Below are positions 46,147-58,400 of a DNA stretch of 64,000 bases, in pieces. Below the pieces are notes generated by a model. That model was given only the letters and a program-made list of their open reading frames with translations. It was not told the DNA's origin and did no database searches. The translations under genes and the position numbers were made by a program. Where the stretch lies: assembly GCA_946902875.1 (NCBI GenBank), contig OX336336.1, positions 6,046,545-6,110,544 on the forward strand, in the 5' to 3' direction. The stretch is from Nematopogon swammerdamellus. Lineage: Eukaryota; Arthropoda; Insecta; Lepidoptera; Adelidae. Position 1 is the first letter of the stretch; each line of letters starts with the position of its first letter.

Positions 46147-46468
46147 AAACACATATTCATACCAGCTAAATTAGAAAGGTGGCGTAAATACAGCAATAAT
46201 AGATTTTTTTCTGGCAGTACCAGATTTTTTTATATTTTTTGACCTTGAGAGAACTACATACCTACCTACCTACGTGCATTCTCCATGTGCCACCATGATT
46301 CCACCTTACAGAACAGCGGCAGGTGTACAAACCGACTCTACCCCCAGTAATTTTTGCTTTGCAAGACTCCATTTTCAAGATAAACAAAAATCAAACCTGG
46401 CAGCACCGTTTTAGTCACTCACTCTCTCTCCCTCCTCTAACTAACATTTATTTAGTCTGTGGTTCAAG
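46147..46468 (+). promoter_or_regulatory. Probable promoter and 5' UTR of the Rop/Munc18 gene
   Basis: This is the sequence between the inverted-repeat element and the start codon. Pyrimidine-rich 'tcactcactctctctccctc' (about 46413-46432) precedes 'tggttcaag' and the ATG, with A at -3. No TATA box or firm initiator can be named; the start of transcription is not visible. Confidence 0.35.
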
Positions 46469-46496
46469 ATGGCGCTCAAAGCACTTGTCGGGCAAA
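46469..46496 (+). CDS. Rop: Rop exon 1 (start codon exon)
   Basis: It encodes MALKALVGQ plus one base. The donor is a|gtgagt, a consensus site. It matches the conserved N-terminus of Munc18 proteins (LKxxVGxK), which contacts the syntaxin N-peptide side of domain 1. Confidence 0.85.
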
Positions 46497-49400
46497 GTGA
46501 GTGAGATTTTTATTTTGAAGTATTATTATGATGGTTAATTTCAACTATTCCCTGCATCTAAACGATAATTCTTATGTATTCTATCCATACTTATAACATT
46601 TTACATTATATGAGGATCGCAGAGTTGTATCAAAGTTTCACTTTGACAGTTCTCTCAAGGCAATATTGTTCCGTCTACGCCTCTCGGTGACTAATTCCAA
46701 TTTTGATAATGTTTTGATACTATCAGCCGTCCTCGTAAGGAAAAACACCTTCCTCGTAAGGCATGGCATTACCTTGAAGCAGCGTGTTTCTTTCAGTTTT
46801 TTGTTATTTATAAGGACTACTCGTTCCAAGAGGAATGCAATATAAACGATGAAAATTTCATTAAAAATCTCCAATTATTCCAAAAGTCCCTACTCCTATG
46901 ACTGCAGAAATTCTTCCATCCCCCATTTCCAAAATCCTACGCATTTCCTGAAATGTAAGTAGGATGTGACATTTGAATAGGTATTGATTTTCTGTGTGAC
47001 GCCGCCGGCGGGTGGGGAGGGTGACGTCATGCGCCGTTTCCCGCCCCCCATACCCTTTCGCTCCTCCGCACCCCGCTGTCACCCTCACACCCTACTGTGT
47101 TCCGGAACTTTCTTCTATACCCTTCACTGACCTATACGTTGATTCATTGTGCAAGAACCAGAGTTTCTATTGAAAGTAATAATGAATAATAACAATGTAT
47201 GCATGCAACTATGGGGAATCACATTAATGCATTCAAGTAGCCCCCTTATACTGCCTCCTCCTACCTCCTCCCCCTAATACATACTACCTAATAAGGGCAA
47301 GGGAGGGGGCTTTACACTGACTTGAAATGGTGAAATGCAGCAGGTGTACACGTAAATTTCCATCAGAAAAACTTATTGATACATTTTTGACAGATGAAAA
47401 ATCAAGACCGCCTCAAGAGCTGAGGCTCAATCGCTGCGCGAGGTCAATCACTGCAAAGTTTGTTAACTTGAAAAAATTCACACAAATTTTCATTCACATA
47501 ATTTTTGCATTAACGTTACTGGAATTCACATTTTTAGCGGAGTCTTCACTTCAATGAAATGAAAGAAAGGTCGCATCGAATGAAAGGTCGGTTGAAACGG
47601 CTATGTAAATAATTCGTGTTTTCCGTCCAGTTCAGTGTAGTCGGCACGACCCGATTGGAAGAACCACTGACATGGCACCTAGTTCATCAAGGTATTATGG
47701 GATGACATAAAAAAAGTCAGTTGTATTTTTTATTGTCAGCCTACAGCTTGTGCTGAAATGACATTGCAGAGATAATGAACGAGGTGATCCGCTACAAGGG
47801 TCCGAAGGGCAAGGCGGCCGGCATGGAGTGGCGCATCCTGGTGGTGGACCAGCTCGCCATGCGCATGGTCTCCGCCTGCTGCAAGATGCACGACATCTCC
47901 GCTGAGGGCATCACCCGTCAGTCTAATACTCAAATATTATATTTTTTATTGCACACCAGTAATAGTAACATAAGTAACAGCTCGCAAAGGCGAACCTTAT
48001 TTAAAACAACATGATGTTGTTGTTTGTTTTGGTTTGGGGTTGGCTCTAGGCCTGCAAACTAATCCCGCTTGGTTGGGGACCTTCGTGCAAAACCCCGCAG
48101 TCTCCAGCTACCCCAGCCAGCCTATGTCTTCCATGAAAGCCACAAGTCGACCGGGGTGTCTGCAGGCCGCTTATCCCTTAGTCACCTTTTACGACATGCA
48201 CGGGGAGAGATGCAGTGGGACTATTCTTATTAAGTACCGACCCCACACAGTACTTTAAAACATGATAGTATGTTAATTGATGACATGATCCGAACGGTAG
48301 AACGACAGTGCACAATTTTCGAGGCGACTCAACGTTGTTCCGAGTTTTGACTATGTAACGAAATAAAATACATAACTAAAACTCTTATTTTCACCTAGGT
48401 ATATGTCACAAAATAACTCTAATGAAGTTTGTCACAATGGTAATTTAGCATTATTTTTTATTGTTTGTTGAGCATTTTTATGGCAGTAATACTGCACTCG
48501 AACTTGCCACTATTTGTTCTGTCCAGTTACACCCATGAAGAAGAACTGGCAAGAAACTTCGCAGGGTATTTTTTATCTTTTCGTACATATTACAATTATT
48601 TTAGTGACACATTATAACATCACCTACAGTCTATCGAAAACACAGCTTGAGAGCACAATTAATAGTTTTACTGCAAGACTTCTAACTACAAGGACTTATT
48701 GATGAAAACAGGATTTTCTTGTGCCTATCTTTATATTTATTAGAATAATAAAATTTGTTTATAATATTAAATTGTTTGGTGGTTACATAAATTCTTCAGG
48801 CTTTCCATACTGACATGTTGTCACAAAGTGCCGTGTGGTTGTAGTGGTTGAGGACATCCACAAGAAGCGCGAGCCGCTGTACACGATGGAGGCGGTGTAC
48901 CTGATCACGCCGTGCGAGAAGTCCGTGCACGCCCTCATCAACGACTTTTCCGCCGGCAGCCGCGTTATGTACAAGGCGGCGCACGTCTTTTTCACAGAAG
49001 GTAATCTTGATCATATTACTATGCATATTTTAGTTTCTAGTTCTTTCACTTGTATGTAGGTTACTAAAGTGAATAATTTTATTATTAATTATTTTGTGTG
49101 CGTTAGCATTTTCAGCAAGTAGTTTATATGTTGAGTGCGCTTGATAATTTGTTTTTATTTATTTTTTTTAGTTCTTTCACTTGTACATAGTATGTCATAA
49201 GAGTGAATAGTGTTTGATAGGCAGGTGTTTTAAAATTATTTATAATGATTAGTTCATTCTTAAGAAGTAGCTGCATTCTTCATTACAAAACATAGTAGAA
49301 TCCAACATTTCTATTAACACCTTCAGACTGGAAATCATTTTCCCCAATATACCCTCAGGGCACGTAAACCGGTGCATCGGTTTGCAACTCCGGTCTGAAT

Positions 49401-52400
49401 GTGCTAACAAAATTCAGCACTGTTGTGTATATTTGAAGGTTTGTTTATTTTGTGGTTGCTGGCTCAAATTATTATGTTGTTTTTATTTTATTTTTCATAT
49501 TTGTTATTTTTGTTTTGCAGCATGTCCTCAAATACTGTTTGAAAAATTAGGCCAAATAGCTAAGCAAATCCGAACTCTCAAGGAAATCAACATTGCTTTC
49601 ATTCCATACGAGCAGCAGGTTAGTGGCTTGTTTTAATAATTTTTTTGGTTTACATTTTATCACTTTCACCTTTAAAATTTCACTACATTCATGCTTTCAC
49701 TACATCATATTTAATGATATATTAATTCCCTCTCTAAGACATGTTAAGTCATGCTATGTCAAAGACATGTTTTAGCAAAAATATGTAGGTATGTCCACAA
49801 TGTTGTAATAGAGATTACATTATTTTAAATCTGTGTCACTAAAAACATGAAATTTCATGACTTTTCACCTGCTCTGCACGTTGAAGTCTCTTCTATCCTT
49901 TTCATTTGTTTGGTACGGAAGAGGCAATCTCCGTACACCTGCACCTGTAACCAGTGTCCTTCTGTCAGCTCTGTTCTGTTCTCACATTGATGATCTCATC
50001 ATTGTCTCCGCTAGATATTTCCACATCAACCGAGTGAGTCACTCATTATGAGGAAGGCGTGAGAAATGTAAATAATGTTATCTCACTTAATGATGACTAT
50101 AATGTAACTGTTGTGACTGTGCAACCTTAGATTGCTATTTTCAAAAACTTTGATGAAAGTGGTGTGAACTTGCAAATGGAATGCAGAAATGCCCTGTGCG
50201 GTGGTAATTTGCTGCTGTGAAATTATATGGGTTTTTCAAATTACTGTGATTTTTAAACAATATTACAAAATTTTTCGGTTTTGCTCACGGTTGTCTCCGA
50301 TCTATGTGGATCGACCTCCCTGGATTGCTGGATTTACTGGACGAGGAGAACACAACCGAGGTTGCTATGCGGCCATTCTACATCCAATACGGTGGTACCA
50401 ACCCAGTTGGCTAAAATTTGAGCCTACCACCTAGTAAGGGGCAAGGGAAGGAACATACAGTTTTACACCGGTTTCGAACGGTGAAGCAGCAGGTGTAGGT
50501 ATGCACATAAATTTTTTCGTTAGAAAAAACTCATTGGTACACGCTGACCGGATTCGAACCTTGGACCTCTCGCATGAGAAGCCGATGCCCAAACCACTCG
50601 GCCACCCGCCACTTAGCGTCGGTCGTTGGTTGTAGACATCACGGAGACAAAGTAATGTGACATGGTGTCTATGCATACAGTTACATTAATACTCTTCATT
50701 ACTTTTGCAATATTGAAGAAATTAATAATGCTTATTCCCCTCAAGGTTTCTCTTATGCTTCCCTCGTGCTCCCTTTGCTTATTCCCCACTTATACACATT
50801 ACCTGGTGTACTGCTTACTGTTAATTATTATTTTTTTTTTTTTTTTTATGGAAACTGACACGGTTGGCTACATCACCTACAACATCCGTGATGTCAGCCC
50901 ATAACACCGGGTGAACTAGTAAACAATTGTTTTAAATATTATGTATGTTTGATTGTTCGAAGCTAGAGGTGGCTTCTCCCAAAAGTAGAATGCACCTGCT
51001 GATGGCTAGTACCATTTTAGAATTTTTCGAAAATGGGAAATTAAAATATTGCATCATTTAAAACAAAATATTCTATATTTTTCCTTGTGCCAGGTTGGGG
51101 CAGGTGCCTCACCCTGGCACAATGTGATCACACTCATGTCCGGTAGCACTATGTAAAGATAGAGCTGTGTTTGTGCACGCTGCTATGGAGCAGTTTGTCC
51201 GGAGGAACTGTTCAATGAGGTGTGCAAGTCGTGCGCCGCGCGCAAGATCAAAACCCTCAAGGAAATCAACATCGCTTTCTTGCCTTACGAGTGTCAGGTA
51301 ATTTGCTCAGAAAGTAGATAAAGTATTATTTCATTTTATACGTGATTTCCACCTACACGGTAATTTACTTACACCTTTTCCTGCCCTGAATCAAAGGGTT
51401 GTCTGTTAATTTATTTATTTATCATTACAGCCAAAACTAAATCGGCATACAAAGGTATAAAAAAACAAAACCGACCAAGTGCGAGTTGGACTCCCACACC
51501 GAGGTTTCCTCACCAAAAAAAAAAAAAACATGTTTCTTGTATGACCACCCTTAATTTTTTACTTTTCTATTTTTTATTATTAGTTGTAATATCCGCCATA
51601 ATAACACATATTCTGTGAAAATTTCAACCGGTTCGCTATTACGGTCCCAAAGATATAGTCATCGAACAGACAAACAGACGGCGTAGGCTTAGTAATAGGC
51701 TTCCGTACGGGGTACAGAAACCTAAAACCAAAATCGTAAGCTACTGGTAAAGTCACCTCAAGACACCACTCTTAAACTCCCTACTGGTGGAGGCTAGAAC
51801 GTCTGAACTTTGGATCCCGTGCCGTTAACTGATTTAGCCGAGACAGTGCACGACTTATGGGGTGACTACAATAGTTTATATTTTATTAAACTGAAAAGTC
51901 GTTCTTTGGGGGCATTTTGTAGACATATTTAGTTTATCTATTCATGAAACTTGACTTGGGTTGTGCCATCAGAATGCACATTGAGTGTTGTGATGATGTG
52001 CAGGTGTTCTCGCTAGACTCGCCGGAGACGTTCCAGTGCAGCTACAACCCGGCGCTGGCGGAGGCGCGCAACGCCAACATGGAGCGCATCGCGGAGCAGA
52101 TCGCTACCCTGTGCGCCACCCTCGGAGAGTACCCCTCCGTGCGCTATCGCAGGTTTGTGATGATGTGCAGGGGTTCTCGCTAGACTCGCCGGAGACGTTC
52201 CAGTGCAGCTACCACCCGGCGCTGGCGGAGGCGCGCAACGCCAACATGGAGCGCATCGCGGAGCAGATCGCTACCCTGTGCGCCACCCTCGGAGAGTACC
52301 CCTCCGTGCGCTATCGCAGGTTTGTGATGATGTGCAGGTGTTCTCGCTAGACTCGCCGGAGACGTTCCAGTGCAGCTACAACCCGGCGCTGGCGGAGGCG

Positions 52401-55400
52401 CGCAACGCCAACATGGAGCGCATCGCGGAGCAGATCGCTACCCTGTGCGCCACCCTCGTAGAGTACCCCTCCGTGCGCTATCGCAGGTTTGTGATGATGT
52501 GCAGGGGTTCTCGCTAGACTCGCCGGAGACGTTCCAGTGCAGATACAACCCGGCGCTGGCGGAGGCGCGCAACGCCAACATGGAGCGCATCGCGGAGCAG
52601 ATCGCTACCCTGTGCGCCACCCTCGGAGAGTACCCCTCCGTGCGCTATCGCAGGTTTGTGATGACGTGCAGGTGTTCTCGCTAGACTCGCCGGAGACGTT
52701 CCAGTGCAGCTACAACCCGGCGCTGGCAGAGGCGCGCAACGCCAACATGGAGCGCATCGCGGAGCAGATCGCTACCCTGTGCGCCACCCTCGGAGAGTAC
52801 CCCTCCGTGCGCTATCGCAGGTTTGTGATGATGTGCAGGTGTTCTCGCTAGACTCGCCGGAGACGTTCCAGTGCAGCTCCAACCCGGCGCTGGCAGAGGT
52901 TCGCAACGCCAACATGGAGCGCATCGCGGAGCAGATCGCTACCCTGTGCGCCACCCTCGGAGAGTACCCCTCCGTGCGCTATCGCAGGTTTGTGATGATG
53001 TGCAGGTGTTCTCGCTAGACTCGCCGGAGACGTTCCAGTGCAGCTACAACCCGGCGCTGGCGGAGGCGCGCAACGCCAACATGGAGCGCATCGCGGAGCA
53101 GATCGGTACCCTGTGCGCCACCCTCGGAGAGTACCCCTCCGTGCGCTATCGCAGGTTTGTGATGATGTGCAGGGGTTCTCGCTAGACTCGCCGGAGACGT
53201 TCCAGTGCAGCTACAACCCGGCGCTGGCAGAGGCGCGCAACGCCAACATGGAGCGCATCGCGGAGCAGATCGCTACTCTGTGCGCCACCCTCGGAGAGTA
53301 GCCCTCCGTGCGCTATCGCAGGTTTGTGATGATGTGCAGGTGTTCTCGCTAGACTCGCCGGAGACGTTCCAGTGCAGCTACAACCCGGTGCTGGCGGAGG
53401 CGCGCAACGCCAACATGGAGCGCATCGCGGAGCAGATCGCTACCCTGTGCGCCACCCTCGGAGAGTACCCCTCCGTGCGCTATCGCAGGTTTGTGATGAT
53501 GTGCAGGTGTTCTCGCTAGACTCGCCGGAGACTTTCCAGTGCAGCTACAACCCGGCGCTGGCAGAGGCGCGCAACGCCAACATGGAGCGCATCGCGGAGC
53601 AGATCGCTACCCTGTGCGCCACCCTCGGAGAGTACCCCTCCGTGCGCTATCGCAGGTTTGTGATGATGTGCAGGTGTTCTCGCTAGACTCGCCGGAGATG
53701 TTCCAGTGCAGCTACAACCCGGCGCTGGCAGAGGCGCGCAACGCCAACATGGAGCGCATCGCGGAGCAGATCGCTACCCTGTGCGCCACCCTCGGAGAGT
53801 ACCCCTCCGTGCGCTATCGCAGGTTTCCACCACTTTAATATAGTGCATTCATTATGACTTGTCCGATAGCAATCTTTTGAGTTTTTTCTAAAGGGAAGTA
53901 CCAGAGCCGACTGTCATTGTCTCCCTCTACGGAGACCAAGCCATGCTGCATCGTCATAGCCCCACTGCGACCTTGCTATCGCTTACTCGCACTCGCTTGC
54001 CTACCGAAGACAGGAGCGAGAGAGAAACATGAAATCTCTCACCCTTAATCGGGGACCGACGAAATCTTCGTTTTCTCTCTCGCTCCTGTCATCGGTAGGC
54101 AAGCGTGAGCGAGTAAGCGATAGCAACGTCGCAGTGGGGCTATGACGATGCAGCATGGCTTGGTCTCCGTAGAGGGAGACAATGATAGTCGGCTATGGAA
54201 GTACCGACTGCAACTGCACTGGATGAATCTTTGGGTGTGGAAGGTGATTTTTGCATTGAAAAATCTTTTGTGTGCAAAATAGTGTGGTATAGCTGCAGGT
54301 TGTAAATAAAATATAACAAAAAATATTTACTCCCGAAGTTTCGCCACGTCACGTCAGTTCCTAAGAACTGGCTTCTCGCATCCCTCCTGCCCCGATCCGT
54401 ATCCGTCACACCCGCCGGACTCGCTCGGAACATCCGTATGTTGTTGATATGCAACTTCTGAGAATGCATCTCTTTTCGAAATTGTTTCTATGTCGTACGG
54501 AAAAAATATGGAACGGTCTTCCGGCGAGTGTGACCACCTATAACTGGGGAATATTCAAAAGGCATGTTAATAAATTAGACAACAACCCCTTTGTCCGCCT
54601 TGAAGCTGGCATGTCACCTCTCTGAGCGATGATTCGCGAGGAGGGGTGTTATTGGATGTGTCTTATCTTCCTTTGAACTTTTGGGCACAGACACACGTTT
54701 CGGTCGTCCGAAAAAAAAAAATACTTATCTGATTCAGATTTTATTTCGTCATATAGAACACACAATATTAACAATGTTTCATTGACACAAATGTATATTC
54801 AGTATGGTTCGTCCTCATTTTTGTTTTGCCCCTTACTTTATTTTACCTTACCTTGATTGTTTCAGTGACTGGGAGCGCAACGTTGAGCTGGCTCAGTTGA
54901 TCCAGCAGAAACTGGACGCTTACAAGGTCGGTATTGTGTCTTGCTTGCTCTCAGCTAAATATAATATTTGTAATTTTTTCACCATTTCAAATAGCCAAGG
55001 AGCTCGCCGCTTCATTTCACAATGACATTTACTTTTATGTGTTGTAAGGTTGTAAGCCTGAATTTCACCTCCCCTGTTTAAAAGTATCTGTTAGCATTTG
55101 TCTGTTGAAAATTACATTATTCATACAGCTGACAGGAGTTAACCGGCCAATACATCTTTTTTTTTATGTGATCTGGTATGGGTTGCTGTGTCAGAGGGGC
55201 CAAAGCACATGCTCCGACAAGCCAATATCACCTCCGAGAAGGTAGGTGCCATACCGGAGACTTCCCTGGATTGCTGGCTATACTGGGCTGGAGGAGAACA
55301 CAATGGAGGCTGCTATGCGGCCATCTTACATCCAGTACGGTGGTACCAACCCAGTCGGCTACAATTTGAACCAACCACCTAGTAAGGGGGCAAGGGAAGG

Positions 55401-58400
55401 GACCTACAGTTTTACACCGGTTCCGAACGGTAAAGCAGCAGGTGTATGTATGCAAGTAAATTTTTTTGTCAGAAAAAACTCATTGGTACACGCCGACCGG
55501 ATTCGAACCTCGGACCTCTCGCGTGAGAAGCCGATGCCCAAACCACTCGGCCACCCGCCGCTCAAGTCTTAGTCGAAGGTGGTGAACATATAGTAGTTTT
55601 GCGTGACAGGCGGACGAGCCGACGATGGGTGAGGGTCCGGAGAAGGCGCGCTCGCAGCTGCTGGTGCTGGACCGCGGCTTCGACTGCGTGTCCCCGCTGC
55701 TGCACGAGCTGACCCTGCAGGCCATGGCCTACGACCTGCTCGGCATCGAGAACGATGTCTACAAGTACGCTCACTCTCTCTCTCTCTCTCTCCACATCCT
55801 GCGTCATGTGAGCGAGCGATCGTGCGAGTGTTGTCGGCCGTGTTGGATACTGCGGGACATTCAGTGAATGGAGTACCTACTGGCCATCTAGGGAAAGACT
55901 TCATCATCTTATTCATAAAGCTTGACTAGAACAAATCACTACTAGTGATAAGTGAGTTAATTTTTCTGTCTGGTTGTTTTCTTATTTGAGTTCAATAAAG
56001 AATTTCTATTCCGTTCTTATTCAAAGATGCAACCTTCAAATGAGTGAATGTCCTAATTACTTTTTTGGTAAGCTTACATAATATACCAGGATCCACTCAC
56101 ACTCCTAAAACTCACTTGACCAATCAGAAAGCTTAGTTGAGTGAATTATGCCCTCGACGCAGCTGTTGGCTGATATTGGTATCTGCGTTCAGGGTACACC
56201 CGCTGATATTTACAATTATATCCTGGACTAGATCCTAACCTAACTATATTCTAACCTAACAAATAAAAGCAAATTCCTTAATTCATAAAAAAATGTGCAC
56301 AGAAGTAAATAAATAAAAATAAAATTATTCAAGACATAAAACCAACATTTTTAACTGTATTTATTCATATCGGCCAAGGCTTCCTATCTAAAGTAAACAA
56401 ATAAATCATTGCTATCTCCAGAACGTCAACGTCAGACTATCACAAAAGGTATATGCTTTCGCTGTACTACTTTGATACTGCATACCTTACTACACTACTT
56501 ACCTTCTGTCGCAGGTATCATGTCTCAGTGAACGCTCGGTGGTACAGTTGTAATGTGCCGTGTGTACAGTGGTGAACGGTGTGTGTGGGCAGGTACGAGG
56601 CGACGGCCGGGCAGCCCAAGAAGGAGGTGCTGCTGGACGAGAACGACGAGCTGTGGGTGGAGCTGCGGCACCAGCACATCGCAATCGTCTCCCAGTCCGT
56701 CACCAAGAACCTCAAGAAGTTCACCGAGTCCAAGAGAATGGGAGGCGGTTCGTATCCTACACATGATTTCTTGGAATATTTAACTGTCTTAGGGAAAATT
56801 CATATCTATGTATCTAGTTCATGGTCCCATCGGATACACACCGGGTGGTAAGCGCCTAAAGATCTTCAAGTCACACGTGCCTTCAAATGGTCTGCAGCCG
56901 CCCTGTGGTGCAGGTCATCTCGTGGCCTTCATGGGGGGCATAGTCTGGCTGGGGATCAAGGGGTTTTGCACTAAGGTCCTCGACCAAGAGGGACTAGTTT
57001 GCAGGCTTAGATCCAACCCCTACTATTATTACAACAACAATAATAATATGAAAGAACAAATACTGCCTACTAGTAGATCATATTGTGAAAAAAGGCTTGA
57101 AGACTGAATAGTTCGCAGTCGAAGTCGGAGCAGGGAAGACTTCCTACCCTTAGTATTTAGGAAATCAGTATATATCCTATCAGTGTATAGTTTCTTCGTG
57201 AACTTAGGCTTGCCTAGACCGACGATAACCTGCATGGAAAGGGCTACATTACATAGGCTGCACTGGAAGCCTCATACAGAATTAGGATCGGTAGAGATGT
57301 AGTTCGAGCGTGGGAGTAGTTCAGCTGCATGTCCTAGTCAACACAGACTAGCTGACGAGGACTTAACTGAGCCAAAACGTCTCGCGCGAGAGAGCAAGAG
57401 TTGTCACTCGTTAGTCCCGCTCTCGGTTGAAACCGTGTCATACTTGCAATGATTATGATTCAAATTGTGAGAGTTAGGGCCCCTGAGCCCTATTATCAAT
57501 GCGACCTAAGAAGATCTATTGTGATCTCTCAAAAGTTTATAGCTCACCCCCGAGTCCGATTTCCGCTATGAACCGAGTTATTTCATTGGGGTTGAGTGTC
57601 TGTATTGGGCATGAGTTAAAAATATAACCCCCAAGAATAGAGCTTCTAGTGTGAAGGATGTGTATGTCCTACTTGCAATGGGCTCGTATGTGTTTGATGA
57701 AACCATGGAGTGCGTGCAATGGTCTGACGTCACGGACATAGCATGTGTAGCGGGCAACCACGGCAGGGTTCATAAGAAATAGCAACGGTGTGGTTTGGCG
57801 CAGGCGACAAACAGTCGATGCGCGACCTGTCGCAGATGATAAAGAAGATGCCGCAGTACCAGAAGGAGCTGTCCAAGTACGCGACGCACCTGCACCTGGC
57901 CGAGGACTGCATGAAGCACTACCAGGGCAACACGGACAAGCTGTGCAAGGTGGAGCAGGTACGCAGCACTCTCACTCTAGCAGACAAGATGCCGCAGTAC
58001 CAGAAGGAGCTGTCCAAGTACGCGACGCACCTGCACCTGGCCGAGGACTGCATGAAGCACTACCAGGGCAACACGGACAAGCTGTGCAAGGTGGAGCAGG
58101 TACGCAGCACTCTCACTCTAGCAGACAAGATGCCGCAGTATCAGAAGGAGCTGTCCAAGTACGCGACGCACCTGCACCTGGCCGAGGACTGCATGAAGCA
58201 CTACCAGGGCAACACGGACAAGCTGTACAAGGTGGAGCAGGTACGCAGCACTCTCACTCTAGCAGACAAGATGCCGCAGTACCAGAAGGAGCTGTCCAAG
58301 TACGCGACGCACCTGCACCTGGCCGAGGACTGCATGAAGCACTACCAGGGCAACACGGACAAGCTGTGCAAGGTGGAGCAGGTACGCAGCACTCACTCTA

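Larger units (their letters stand above)
49619..51193 (+). other. Intron between the alternative exons 4a and 4b
   Basis: It is 1575 nt long, so steric exclusion of the two exons by a too-short intron is ruled out. It contains a minus-oriented SINE family 2 copy (50303-50613) and a minus-oriented SINE tail (50832-50921). The rest is AT-rich and unassigned. Confidence 0.6.

Noticed and set aside
52153..53673. Functional 18-nt introns between exon 5 copies
   Set aside because: They are far below any known metazoan spliceosomal intron length, and joining two copies would put a stop in frame.
52036..53838. Series of 87-104-residue open frames ([16 protein letters not shown]...) across the exon 5 array
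   Set aside because: They are out-of-frame shadows of the repeated exon; the Munc18 frame is the one with family similarity and correct splice phase.
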